Assembly: GCA_017443345.1 (NCBI GenBank) | Contig: JAFSNR010000015.1 | Location: 1-64,000, forward strand | Source: Prevotella sp. | GTDB taxonomy: Bacteria; Bacteroidota; Bacteroidia; Bacteroidales; Bacteroidaceae | Reading direction: 5' to 3' | Length of the DNA: 64,000 bases | Shown here: piece by piece, positions 1 through 8,421 of the stretch | How the letters are laid out: each line of letters begins with the position of its first letter | Position numbering within the stretch: position 1 is the stretch's first letter | The notes under the pieces: generated by a model | What the model saw: only the letters and a program-made list of their open reading frames with translations | The model's database searches: none | Told to the model about the DNA's origin: nothing | Program-made: the position numbers and the translations under genes

Positions 1-142
1 ATTATAATATATAATATATATATATAATTCTAATATAAGTATTATCATGTCGTTGATAATATAAAAAACTTGTAAATGGTCATTTTATTGCACGCTCGTG
101 TCGTATTGAAGTTTTGTCACTTTCTCAGATTGCAAGACGAAA
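1..142. other. AT-rich non-coding left edge
   Basis: Very AT-rich stretch of alternating TA runs with no convincing ORF. A perfect 8-bp inverted repeat (TATTATCA at 40-47, TGATAATA at 54-61) with a 6-nt loop is followed by a short A run. It could be a weak terminator of a gene outside the window. Confidence 0.3.
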
Positions 143-226
143 TAAGAGTATCTTTTTCTGACATAAGATAGGCTTATCTCTCGTTAAGCGTATCTTATTT
201 GAAAATAAGCGTGGTTAATTTCTCAG
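143..226. repeat. Array of four 21-bp tandem units built on TAAGC/GCTTA palindromes
   Basis: Four consecutive 21-bp units begin with TAAG at 143, 164, 185 and 206. The better units hold a TAAG...CTTAT interrupted palindrome; the first and last are degenerate. The array ends 32 bp before the -7 element of the M16 peptidase gene. A matching four-unit array lies at 28168-28251. The period equals two helical turns, which fits a row of protein-binding sites on one DNA face; that function is inferred. Confidence 0.7.
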
Positions 227-258
227 GGGCAAAAAGCTGCTACAAGAAAATTTTTTTG

Positions 259-266
259 TATTTTTG
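259..266 (+). promoter_or_regulatory. -7 promoter element for the M16 peptidase gene
   Basis: TATTTTTG matches the Bacteroidetes -7 consensus TAnnTTTG and lies only 8 nt before the ATG at 275, so the 5' leader is very short. No clear TTG stands at the expected -33 position. Confidence 0.6.
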
Positions 267-274
267 CAGCCGAA

Positions 275-1501
275 ATGACGAAATATAACACATACACGCT
301 TGAAAACGGACTGCGGATCATCCACCTGCCATCGCCCTCGCAGGTGGTCTACTGTGGCTACGATGTTGCAGCTGGCACTCGCGACGAGATGCCTGGTGAG
401 GAAGGTATTGCCCATTTCTGTGAGCACATGACTTTCAAGGGGACAGCCCGTCGCCACGCCCTGCAGATCATCAATGCCCTTGAGGGTGTTGGTGGAGATC
501 TGAATGCCTTTACCAACAAAGAAGATACAGTTTTCTACGCAGCCATTTCGAAGGAGCACTTCGCCAAGGCTGTCGATGTATTGACGGATATCGTCTTCCA
601 TAGCGAGTATCCTCAACATGAGATTGAAAAGGAAGTAGAGGTCATCTGTGATGAAATCGAGAGTTATAACGATTCTCCTGCCGAACTCATATACGACGAG
701 TTTGAGAATATTCTCTTTAAGGGCCATCCTTTGGGCCATAACATTCTTGGTCAGGCAGAACAGTTGCGCACTTACAAGACGGAGGATTTCCTTCGTTATG
801 CCCGTCGTTGCTATCGTCCTGACAATATGGTGTTTTTCACCTATGGCGACATAGATTTCAAGAAACTGGTGAATACCCTTAATCGTAGTTTATCGTTTAT
901 AGTTGCCCCGCCTACAAACATTTCATCTATAAACTATAAACTCTCAACGATCAACGACACTATCATTCGCGAGATCGGTACTCATCAGGCTCATGTCATG
1001 ATTGGCACACGTGGCTATCACTATAACCACCCCTATCGTATGATGCTCTACCTCTTGAATAATATACTAGGTGGTCCTGGCATGAATGCCCGATTTAGCC
1101 TTTCTTTGAGAGAACGCTATGGATTGGTATATACCGTAGAAAGCATGATGACCTGCTACTCAGACACTGGTTCGTGGAGTGTCTATTTCGGTTGCGACCA
1201 TCATGACATCAAGAGATGCTGTCGTCTGGTGCGAAAGGAGCTGGACCGTGTCATGCAGAAACCCCTCAGCGCAAATCAACTTACTGCAGTAAAACGGCAA
1301 TTGAAGGGCCAGATTGCCATTGCCTGTGATAATAGGGAGCAGTTTGCACTTGATTTCGGACGCAGCTTCCTGCATCATGGCACTGAGCGTCATCTAGACG
1401 ATCTGTATCGTCGCATCGATGTCATCACGGCTGAGGATATACAAACAGTGGCAAACGAACTGTTTGCCACTGAGCGTTTAACCACGCTGATCTTCAAATA
1501 A
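275..1501 (+). CDS. M16 family zinc metallopeptidase (processing-peptidase type)
   Basis: A 408-residue M16 (pitrilysin/MPP) peptidase. The inverted zinc motif HxxEH is HFCEH at residues 47-51, and the probable third ligand is a Glu near residue 127 in the segment EVEVICDEIE. The second M16 domain follows, with the typical R/Y segment 'RYGLVYTVES' near residue 286. Its length matches single-chain bacterial M16B enzymes. There is no signal peptide, so it is probably cytoplasmic and degrades peptides. Around residues 207-226 the protein carries 'NRSLSFIVAPPTNISS...STIND', encoded by AAACTATAAACT-type repeat DNA (about 894-955); this looks like an in-frame insertion of the short tracts seen elsewhere in the window. 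It is transcribed alone from the promoter at 259-266. Confidence 0.9.
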   Translation: MTKYNTYTLENGLRIIHLPSPSQVVYCGYDVAAGTRDEMPGEEGIAHFCEHMTFKGTARRHALQIINALEGVGGDLNAFTNKEDTVFYAAISKEHFAKAVDVLTDIVFHSEYPQHEIEKEVEVICDEIESYNDSPAELIYDEFENILFKGHPLGHNILGQAEQLRTYKTEDFLRYARRCYRPDNMVFFTYGDIDFKKLVNTLNRSLSFIVAPPTNISSINYKLSTINDTIIREIGTHQAHVMIGTRGYHYNHPYRMMLYLLNNILGGPGMNARFSLSLRERYGLVYTVESMMTCYSDTGSWSVYFGCDHHDIKRCCRLVRKELDRVMQKPLSANQLTAVKRQLKGQIAIACDNREQFALDFGRSFLHHGTERHLDDLYRRIDVITAEDIQTVANELFATERLTTLIFK

Positions 1502-1669
1502 TGCATAGATTACGGTTCAGGCGAGACGCCTAAAGCAACTTTTTTGCTTCTGATTTGGATTTGAAGGTTAAAAATCAAAAAGATTTAAAGAATCTTAAAT
1601 GATAGGGCATTTCGTGCAAAATCACGTCGCTTATCAGTTATATAATAAAGAGCAAAAAGAAAGCAAAGC

Positions 1670-2254
1670 ATGAAAATAACATTAAGATGGATGCTTGCAG
1701 GCATCCAGTTCCTCTTTGCCGTGAGTAATGTTCAGGCACAGGAAGCACCAAGTTACAGAAACATCGTCAGTGCAGGCGTAGGCCTCTGGCCTGTGATTGG
1801 GCACTACGATCCATATTACGATAAGGAGAGAAACCTGATGAATGAAGAGCAGAAGCATTCGCTCATCCTTAGCGCCAACTATCAGTATATGATGAACCGA
1901 CATTGGAGCCTGGGAGGCACCATCAGCATGGGGCGATGGCGCCAGTACATGAGATACATCGACAGCGGAGAGATTGCTGACAGGAAAGGTGATACATTCC
2001 TGGCAACAATGTTTTCCACCCGTTACTATTGGCGCACTAAGAATTGGGTAAGAACTTACTCAGGTATCAGCTTTGGAATAGCCTACGACTGGGAGGAAAA
2101 GTATGATCCCTGGCCCGACGAGCATAAGATTACCCCATCTTGGCAACTGACCATGCTTGGCATCGAAGTGGGCAAAGGCCGTATCATTGGCTTTGGTGAA
2201 TTCGGTTTTGGCATGACAGGATGGCTGGTAGGCGGCATCGGATATAGGTTTTGA
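1670..2254 (+). CDS. Small outer-membrane beta-barrel-like protein, unknown function
   Basis: A 194-residue protein with a signal peptide (positive N-terminus, hydrophobic core, AQA-like cleavage site near residues 22-24). The mature part has alternating aromatic and polar residues and ends in '...WLVGGIGYRF', a terminal aromatic beta-signal expected of outer-membrane barrels. The size fits an eight-stranded barrel. No family could be named. The 168 bp before it hold no obvious gene. The next gene is convergent, and a 53-bp relic of the neighbouring operon (2271-2323) lies just after the stop. Confidence 0.6.
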   Translation: MKITLRWMLAGIQFLFAVSNVQAQEAPSYRNIVSAGVGLWPVIGHYDPYYDKERNLMNEEQKHSLILSANYQYMMNRHWSLGGTISMGRWRQYMRYIDSGEIADRKGDTFLATMFSTRYYWRTKNWVRTYSGISFGIAYDWEEKYDPWPDEHKITPSWQLTMLGIEVGKGRIIGFGEFGFGMTGWLVGGIGYRF

Positions 2255-2270
2255 TTACATCCTCAAATAC

Positions 2271-2323
2271 AATTCTTCATCGTTTTCATTGTTTTTATTG
2301 TTTTTCTGCACGTTGGGTTTCTG
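2271..2323. repeat. 53-bp duplicate of the 4331-4392 gene junction
   Basis: This stretch repeats, in the same orientation, the junction between the barrel gene and the lipoprotein gene at 4331-4392: the same ATTCTTCAT, TTTTCATTG and CACGTTGGGTTTCTG blocks. One 9-bp unit (TGTTTTCAT) is missing and there is one mismatch. On the minus strand it would encode the start MKN... and the end of an upstream gene, but no ORF continues on either side. It looks like a relic of a duplicated or deleted operon copy. Confidence 0.75.
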
Positions 2324-2502
2324 CATGTTATTGCAAATCAATAATGGGTGTATGATACTTCGTCTTGACATTCTGGAGTTCTTCGTCTGTCAGGCGTTTT
2401 AGGATGACATAGAGATATACAGTCATCATTCCTCCTAAAGGATCACCAAATTATTTGGAAGTTTGCAATTATTAGCTATTTATGACTCACGTGACTCATA
2501 AA

Positions 2503-3102
2503 CTAAATAATCTTGAATTCTTTTCTGAGTTTGACCTTCTTGCCGTTATGGATGGTGATTTCAAATTCCGAGTAGTAGCTGCCTTTGGGCAGAAACACTC
2601 GGTTTGGAAATTTAAACAGTTCGTAGCCTGGTATCCGCAAGATTTTGCCATCGCGATTTGAATAGGAGAGCCAAGAACACCAGATGACTTTGGATGCTTT
2701 TGAGCGTATGTATGGAAGAGAAATGGATATTATAGTCAAATCCCATGGTCTGCCAACATATATGCCATCTGAAGTATATACACGGAAGAAGTCATCCCCT
2801 ATGATATCGTTATCTTTGGGGAAGTCAATATCTTGATTACCGTTATTCGTGAAAGAGAGTACAAAGAAGAAATCATCGTGCTCCTTGAATGTCTTCATCG
2901 CGATACTGTCGGTATTGAGGAGTTTGAAATCAATATTTACCTCGTCAATTTTGATAGGTGGATCATCGTCTGCCTCCATCTCTACAATGATATTCTCTTC
3001 TTTCTTCACGTCATCATCGTCCTTGCTGCACGAAGTGAGCGTCATAGTCCCTGCCAAAGAGAGCAGAACCAACAGGCTGTAAAAATAATGTTTCCTTGTC
3101 AT
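2503..3102 (-). CDS. Predicted lipoprotein, unknown function (last gene of ECF/barrel operon)
   Basis: A 199-residue protein with a lipoprotein signal peptide (LTSC near residues 22-25) followed by a charged linker (SKDDDDVKKEE). The rest looks like a single all-beta domain containing 'LSFTNNGNQDIDFP', typical of Ig-like domains in Bacteroidetes surface proteins. It starts 29 bp after the stop of the preceding lipoprotein gene and is the fifth and last gene of the operon that begins with an ECF sigma factor near 8231. It is therefore probably an accessory surface lipoprotein of the barrel encoded at 4364-7162. No family name can be supported. Confidence 0.6.
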   Translation of the reverse strand: MTRKHYFYSLLVLLSLAGTMTLTSCSKDDDDVKKEENIIVEMEADDDPPIKIDEVNIDFKLLNTDSIAMKTFKEHDDFFFVLSFTNNGNQDIDFPKDNDIIGDDFFRVYTSDGIYVGRPWDLTIISISLPYIRSKASKVIWCSWLSYSNRDGKILRIPGYELFKFPNRVFLPKGSYYSEFEITIHNGKKVKLRKEFKII

Positions 3103-3131
3103 TTTGATGTCGTTTTTTTTATTTGATACCG

Positions 3132-4340
3132 TTAAAAAGAGAATTTGTTGCCATCTGCTGTCAATAAATCCATCTCTTGATTAAGCCAATAATTGAAATG
3201 AGTCACCTCGTTGATATGCTTCAAGAAAGTCTGGGCACCCTGATTCATCTCATCCGATAAAGCCACGTCGTCGAGCTTTATCTTGATGTCACCTTTAATA
3301 TACATGCCTTCTTCAACACGGATATTGCTCAGTTCTATCTTTCCTGTAAATGGTGTTGCCCCAACTTTTCCTCTTATTGTACCGTCGCCAGGAATCTGAA
3401 TGGTAATCCTTGGATAACCTTTATAGTCTGAATCATACGTGTACTTATCAAGTACAAACTCGCCACATTCGTCATCGGTGGGCTGATCGAATCCTCCCCT
3501 GATATTCATCGCGCCATCTTCGAGGTTATTCCATCCCATCCATACTTTGCCCTTATCAAAAGAGAGCTTGGGATACAGAGCCCAGACGAGTGTGGATTCA
3601 AAATGGTTATAGTATTCATGATTAAAAATCTGCGCCTTTTCAAAAAAGACTTTCAATTCCGGTGTTTCGCCTTGGGTGTTGATTTCCTGCCTTTTCTGTC
3701 TGAAACCAACTGGCACCGTACAGGTTCCCATGATGAGAGTATATTGGTTGAAGTCTATTGCCGGCAGCGTAACAGACTCCCCAAACAGGAGCCTGAACTG
3801 CTCTGCGGAATTGACAGCATAGAAATCGCGGCTCCAAAGCCTGAACTCATTGGGATTATCCTTGAAGGCCAGCAGTCGCTGTACAATGCTGTCATTGTAT
3901 TCCAGATTTTGGGATTTTATAGGGTAGAGAATGTTTTCAGGCATCTCTCTTGTTGGATTCAGCACATAGACGATCGTCCAGTTTCCTGCATTGTCAGCAA
4001 ACGACTTGGTATAGGTTGTTGTTATGTTGACAGGCATTCCGTCTGCGATGTATAAATTAGTATACACTGTGCTTTGATTTGGAAAATAGATATTATAGAA
4101 AGTCATGTCATTCCACTCAAAACGATAGATGCCTGAGGGTTCTTTTGGCAGTTCTTGTCCTTCAGGTACATACTCCAGATAGGTGACATAATCTGCCAGC
4201 CATTCCGGAAGCTGGCTTTTGTCTACGAGTTCCGTCTTGATCTCCTGATCGAAGATGGGGTCGTCTGTGTAGTCCTCACTGCTACAGGCTGTCATACAGC
4301 ACAAGGCAGAAAGGGCTATGAGATGGATATAATTCTTCAT
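3132..4340 (-). CDS. Predicted lipoprotein, unknown function (ECF/barrel operon)
   Basis: 402 residues from the chosen start MKNYIHLIALSALCCMTAC, which gives a clean lipoprotein signal peptide. Two in-frame ATGs lie 9 and 18 nt upstream because of a MKT repeat encoded by a TGTTTTCAT-like 9-mer; longer starts run into the preceding coding sequence. The mature protein is rich in aromatic and acidic residues and looks all-beta with no recognised motif. The C-terminal third, 'GKIELSNIRVEEGMYIKGDI', resembles a beta-sandwich. It follows the barrel gene by 23 bp. The tandem start codons could vary by slippage of the 9-bp unit. Confidence 0.6.
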   Translation of the reverse strand: MKNYIHLIALSALCCMTACSSEDYTDDPIFDQEIKTELVDKSQLPEWLADYVTYLEYVPEGQELPKEPSGIYRFEWNDMTFYNIYFPNQSTVYTNLYIADGMPVNITTTYTKSFADNAGNWTIVYVLNPTREMPENILYPIKSQNLEYNDSIVQRLLAFKDNPNEFRLWSRDFYAVNSAEQFRLLFGESVTLPAIDFNQYTLIMGTCTVPVGFRQKRQEINTQGETPELKVFFEKAQIFNHEYYNHFESTLVWALYPKLSFDKGKVWMGWNNLEDGAMNIRGGFDQPTDDECGEFVLDKYTYDSDYKGYPRITIQIPGDGTIRGKVGATPFTGKIELSNIRVEEGMYIKGDIKIKLDDVALSDEMNQGAQTFLKHINEVTHFNYWLNQEMDLLTADGNKFSF

Positions 4341-4363
4341 TGTTTTCATCGTTTTCATTGTTT

Positions 4364-7162
4364 TTATTGTTTTTCCGCACGTTGGGTTTCTGTGTCCTTG
4401 GTGTCGCGCTGGATGCGACGGACGCTCTTGCCTCCCAGCGACCAGGTGGCCGTCAGGCTGATGCAACGGATATGGGGATTCAATCGTTCATGATCTCTAT
4501 GGTTGAGATAGTTTTTGGTGTCGTTGAGGATATGCTGGCCGAAAGGGTCCTGTGCCACCAACGACAGCTTCAGACGATCCTTCAGGAGGGAATAGCGCAG
4601 GGCCAGATAGAGATTGGCATAGTTGTCATACTTCGTCAGTCCGTTGTATTCAGAGAAGATATGGTCATAGCGGGCATTGAGCAGCAGGGTGTGACGACTG
4701 TTCAGGAAGAGGTCGGCAGAGAGAGCCAAGCGCTTTCCCCAGCCACTGAGGTCTGGCATGTCTACATACCTCATGAAGTTACCTGACAGCCCCTCAATAT
4801 GGGAGGAAAGGAATATAGAGGCGTCTACGTCAGCATCCGCATGATAGAAGTAGACATCGCCCTCTGCAGCGAGGCTGAACTGAGGGCTTATCTGATGTTG
4901 ATAGCGCAGATAGAGGCCTGCCTTGTCGTTATCGTAGCAGTTTAGGGGGCGCGTCTCTCGCTCAAAGGCCACTTGATAATAACTGTAGTTGCGATCCTCT
5001 TGGGGAACAGCATACTGATTGGAACTGTTTTGAGGGAGATCACTGAGACTGGCTTGCAGATAAACCTCAGGATGGAATGCCGTTATCCAGTCGATCATGT
5101 CTTGTCCGTGATGATAGTAGAGGGCGGCGTTCAGCCCCCGTCCATTACTGTAGCTTAGCTCCACGTTGTTGCTCGTGCTAGGCAGCAGGGCAGGATTGCC
5201 CGTCTTGATCGACGTGGAAGATGAATAGACCTCGAAGGGGTTCAGATAGTAGAAGTTGGGGCGGCTGATGCCCATATTCCAGTTCAGACTCAGTTGCTGA
5301 CGCTCCTTGAAGCGGTAGTTCAGCAGAAGCGAAGGCAGCACTTTGCTATAGTCACGATTGTTCTTACTCCTCATATCCAGCATAGAACCTGTATAAGGAT
5401 TGTAAGTAAGGTTCGTCACCAGCATATCCATACGGTCGATGCCTCTCAGGGCCGTCCACTCAAACCTGAGGCCAGCCTTGGCTGTCAGCCTCTGGAAGAA
5501 GGTTTTGGTGGCTGTCAAGTAAAAGGCTTTCGTACGCTCCTGATAATCGTAGTCTGTAGACCATGAATGGGGCAGTCCCATGAGGATGCGCTTGTCTGAG
5601 ACGTAGGCCTCGTTGTGGACATGGGTATAGGCTACGCCCGTCTCGAAGGTAGCAAAGCGGAAGGGCAGCGAGAAGTCGAGCTTCAGGGAACGGATGAGGT
5701 AGTCGCCTTCCGAACTGCACCTCGACCTGTAATAACTGCCTGACGGTATCGAGGTAGAGATGGTGAATATCTTGTCATCGTTCTCCTTGAAATTGTTGAA
5801 TGTCAGACTGAGCTGCCTGCCCAGAGAGTCAAGTGTCCAGTCGAAATAGGCCGTCAGACTGAAGGTGTTCGAGGGGGAACGGGGCACCTGCTGGCCTTCA
5901 GAATACTTGGTGCCCACGAAGGTGGTGACATCGCTGATGTCCATATACGAACGCAGGTGACGGTAACTGGCTATGGCACCCAGCTCGATATTCTTTATGG
6001 GCATGAACCGCAGCGAGGCATTGGTGCCGAAATTCTTGTCTGTCTGCTCCTGGCGAGTATCGGAGACCATCGACGACTCCAAGTCGTTCCCATTATGGAT
6101 ATGATAGGTGGTATTGTTGTCTGTGGTGCCCGTCTTCTGCTCGATATAGGCACCTGCAGTCATATCAAATTTCTTCGAGGCATAACTGACGGTGCCGTTG
6201 AGCAGTCCGCTCCAGTCGTCATTGATGGCTGCCTGCCCCGTGATGTCGCCTCGCCAGCCTAACGTCTGATCGCTATTCGTCACGATGTTGATATAGCCTC
6301 CAGCAGCATCCATCTGGTATCTGCCTGAGGGGTTGGAGATGACCTCGATGCGCTCGATATCGTCTGCCTGCATCGCCCACAGTTTCTGGCGGATGGCCTC
6401 GTCGCTCTGCATCATTACCCGCCCGTTGAGCATAAAGCCAGCATCGCCTTTTCCCAGGATGCTGGCGTGGCCGTTCATCATCGTCACCATTGGCACGCGA
6501 TTCAGCAGTTCGAGAGCATTCTGACCCTTGGCATACTGGTCGTTGGCCACGATATACTGCAGACGATCGGCCTCGTTGTGGAAAATGGGCAGGTGGCCAT
6601 TCACGCTGATACTGTTCAGGTAATAGTTCTCCATCTGCATACGGATGGTACCTACTGTGCCAATAGACATGGTGCGCTCAATGGTCTTGAAGCCCACGCA
6701 ACTGATGCGGACTTTCGCCTTCTCTTCACTGCAGGGGATGACAAAGTCGCCAGCCTCGTTGCTCACACCGCCTCCTATATAAGTTGAATCGAATGGGTGG
6801 AACAGCGTGATGTTGGCATAAGCAACGGGCTGGCGCTCACTATCAACAAGTCTTCCGATCAGCTTTGTACGATCCTTCTTGACGCACTCCACGAAGATGT
6901 CCCTTCCTTTTACTCTTACCTTCACAGGATAGAAGCCGCAGACCTCGCGGACGGCATCTGGCAGGGAACGGCCTTTTTTGATTGTTTTACTGACGGTGAA
7001 GTCTTCAAGCTCATCATATACGAAGTTTACATCGAAACGACCAGACGACTGATCGAGCGTGATCAGCGCCTCAGAGAGAGATGTGCCTTGAAATACATGC
7101 TGCGCTTTCGTGGGGAGAGCTACAGCACCTATTATTATAATAAGGTACAGTGTGTGTCTCAT
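4364..7162 (-). CDS. TonB-receptor-like outer-membrane beta-barrel protein with STN and carboxypeptidase-regulatory-like domains
   Basis: 932 residues from the ATG 2 nt after the upstream stop. Order of parts: signal peptide (cleavage near TKAQ), STN-like secretin/TonB N-terminal domain (about 22-90, 'SLSEALITLDQSSGRFDVNFVYDE'), a carboxypeptidase-regulatory-like Ig domain (about 95-175, 'LIGRLVDSERQPVAYANITLF'), a plug domain (about 185-290, 'DDIERIEVISNPSGRYQMDAAGGYINIVT') and a long barrel. It fits the outer-membrane beta-barrel family 3 group found with ECF sigma factors. The likely role is regulated uptake or signalling; the substrate cannot be read. STN plus an upstream sigma/FecR-like pair suggests cell-surface signalling like the FecA/FecR/FecI scheme. 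Confidence 0.8.
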   Translation of the reverse strand: MRHTLYLIIIIGAVALPTKAQHVFQGTSLSEALITLDQSSGRFDVNFVYDELEDFTVSKTIKKGRSLPDAVREVCGFYPVKVRVKGRDIFVECVKKDRTKLIGRLVDSERQPVAYANITLFHPFDSTYIGGGVSNEAGDFVIPCSEEKAKVRISCVGFKTIERTMSIGTVGTIRMQMENYYLNSISVNGHLPIFHNEADRLQYIVANDQYAKGQNALELLNRVPMVTMMNGHASILGKGDAGFMLNGRVMMQSDEAIRQKLWAMQADDIERIEVISNPSGRYQMDAAGGYINIVTNSDQTLGWRGDITGQAAINDDWSGLLNGTVSYASKKFDMTAGAYIEQKTGTTDNNTTYHIHNGNDLESSMVSDTRQEQTDKNFGTNASLRFMPIKNIELGAIASYRHLRSYMDISDVTTFVGTKYSEGQQVPRSPSNTFSLTAYFDWTLDSLGRQLSLTFNNFKENDDKIFTISTSIPSGSYYRSRCSSEGDYLIRSLKLDFSLPFRFATFETGVAYTHVHNEAYVSDKRILMGLPHSWSTDYDYQERTKAFYLTATKTFFQRLTAKAGLRFEWTALRGIDRMDMLVTNLTYNPYTGSMLDMRSKNNRDYSKVLPSLLLNYRFKERQQLSLNWNMGISRPNFYYLNPFEVYSSSTSIKTGNPALLPSTSNNVELSYSNGRGLNAALYYHHGQDMIDWITAFHPEVYLQASLSDLPQNSSNQYAVPQEDRNYSYYQVAFERETRPLNCYDNDKAGLYLRYQHQISPQFSLAAEGDVYFYHADADVDASIFLSSHIEGLSGNFMRYVDMPDLSGWGKRLALSADLFLNSRHTLLLNARYDHIFSEYNGLTKYDNYANLYLALRYSLLKDRLKLSLVAQDPFGQHILNDTKNYLNHRDHERLNPHIRCISLTATWSLGGKSVRRIQRDTKDTETQRAEKQ

Positions 7163-7164
7163 GG

Positions 7165-7740
7165 TTATTCTGCACAAAGTAAATCATGATCTAACTTGAC
7201 GTTCACTTTCTCAAAGCTGTTCAGTCGCGCTACCATCGTCTCAGCGCTCTGCAGCTTGTTCCACTTGATATACAGGCGGATATGGCGTATCTCCTCATCA
7301 CGGTACTGGGTGCGGAGGTTGTAGTAGGCGGCCACCTCCGAGAGGATGTCCTCCAACTCTTCGTTTTCAAAAGTGCGCAGGGTGTCTGCAGGCTCTTTGT
7401 CCTGAGCGACGCTCTGTGGAATGGGTGTAGCGACGGCTGGCAGTACAGCCTGCTTGTCCTCAGTATAGCGTATATATTGGATAGCTGCAATCGTAATGCC
7501 TGACAGCATGATCAGACCAATGAATACAGCTGCCACCTTCAGCCAGACGCGCTGGTATCCAGCCTGTGGACGCTGTTCTGCCTGCTCTCTGCGCAGTTTG
7601 AACCCCTGCTCGGCTTTGATGGCCATATTATAGCAGTCGCGCAGTTCCTCGTCCTCAAACAGTTGTTCGAGTTCCTTGTCAGTGAAGTCACTAGGATTCT
7701 CCATGGCTCTAAGCAGCCTTTCAATCTTGTCTTCTTTCAT
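7165..7740 (-). CDS. FecR-like anti-sigma/transmembrane regulator with DUF4974-type C-terminus
   Basis: 191 residues. An acidic cytoplasmic N-terminal region (about 1-65) is followed by one transmembrane helix (about 66-89, 'VWLKVAAVFIGLIMLSGITIAAI') and a periplasmic C-terminal domain: 'DILSEVAAYYNLRTQYRDEEIRHIRLYIKW...SAETMVARLNSFEKVNVKLD' is the fold found at the C-terminus of Bacteroidetes FecR proteins (DUF4974). The usual central FecR domain is missing, so this is a shortened version. It overlaps the sigma gene by ATGA and is followed 2 nt later by the barrel gene, as expected for a protein that passes a signal from the barrel to the sigma factor. Confidence 0.7.
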   Translation of the reverse strand: MKEDKIERLLRAMENPSDFTDKELEQLFEDEELRDCYNMAIKAEQGFKLRREQAEQRPQAGYQRVWLKVAAVFIGLIMLSGITIAAIQYIRYTEDKQAVLPAVATPIPQSVAQDKEPADTLRTFENEELEDILSEVAAYYNLRTQYRDEEIRHIRLYIKWNKLQSAETMVARLNSFEKVNVKLDHDLLCAE

Positions 7741-8231
7741 CTTCTCTTTGGATTAAATTGTTGTCTGAGCAATTGCAGTGCTTGTGCCAGATGTTTATAG
7801 ACTGCCACCTGACTGATACCGAGTTGTTCGGAGATGTGACGGTAGGATAGCCCTTCATCGAATCGCATCTGGAAGACACGCCACGTCTGAGGACTCATGA
7901 TCTCTTCCGCATATTCCATCATCTCTATGAGCAGATTTTGTTCTGTCTCGATGGGTGTCAGACTTGGTCCCTCCATTGTCAGGTGTCGCTCCATTCGCTC
8001 TCTGAGCGACAATCTGCGAATCTGATCCAGACAGAGGTTACGCAGGCAGACATACAGATAGCTCTCAGGCTTCTCCTGGGGGAGTCGTATAGCGCCGCTT
8101 GACAGGCGCTCGAAGATTTCACTCACGGCGTCGCGTGCTTCCTCCTCGTCGTGGAGCATCGTGGCCGCCAGTCTGTGCATCTTTTCTGCCTGCTGTCTGA
8201 ACAACTGTTCTGTTTCTTCTTTTCCAAGCAT
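7737..8231 (-). CDS. ECF-type RNA polymerase sigma-70 factor
   Basis: 164 residues from MLGKEETEQLF; a longer TTG start at 8270 is possible but unlikely. Region 2 spans about 14-78 ('EARDAVSEIFERLSSG...SYLYVCLRNLCLDQIRR') and region 4 about 105-160 ('VFQMRFDEGLSYRHISEQLGISQVAVYKHLAQALQLLR') with a clear helix-turn-helix. There is no region 3 and no C-terminal extension. It is the first gene of the five-gene operon and probably directs transcription of that operon, controlled by the FecR-like partner. Confidence 0.88.
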   Translation of the reverse strand: MLGKEETEQLFRQQAEKMHRLAATMLHDEEEARDAVSEIFERLSSGAIRLPQEKPESYLYVCLRNLCLDQIRRLSLRERMERHLTMEGPSLTPIETEQNLLIEMMEYAEEIMSPQTWRVFQMRFDEGLSYRHISEQLGISQVAVYKHLAQALQLLRQQFNPKRR

Positions 8232-8373
8232 TGTTTTCTGTTTGCTCTTTATCCCTATAACGCATGACAAGGACTATTTCCTAACCTAAAAACTGACGAA
8301 TGCTGAAAACTTGTATGGAATGGGGACTTTTTTATGATTTTTTAAACTTTCAACAAAAAAACGGGAGGTTATG

Positions 8374-8402
8374 TTGTATTTCAAAAAAAAGTTGTATCTT
8401 TG
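8374..8402 (+). promoter_or_regulatory. Promoter for the PfkB kinase and flavodiiron genes
   Basis: TTG at 8374-8376 and TATCTTTG at 8395-8402, 18 bp apart, match the Bacteroidetes -33/-7 consensus. The ATG follows 19 nt later. Confidence 0.7.
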
Positions 8403-8421
8403 CAACCATAACTGAAAGATA

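Noticed and set aside
3132..4466. Longer start of the lipoprotein gene at 4466
   Set aside because: The added residues overlap the end of the barrel gene and remove the signal peptide from the N-terminus.
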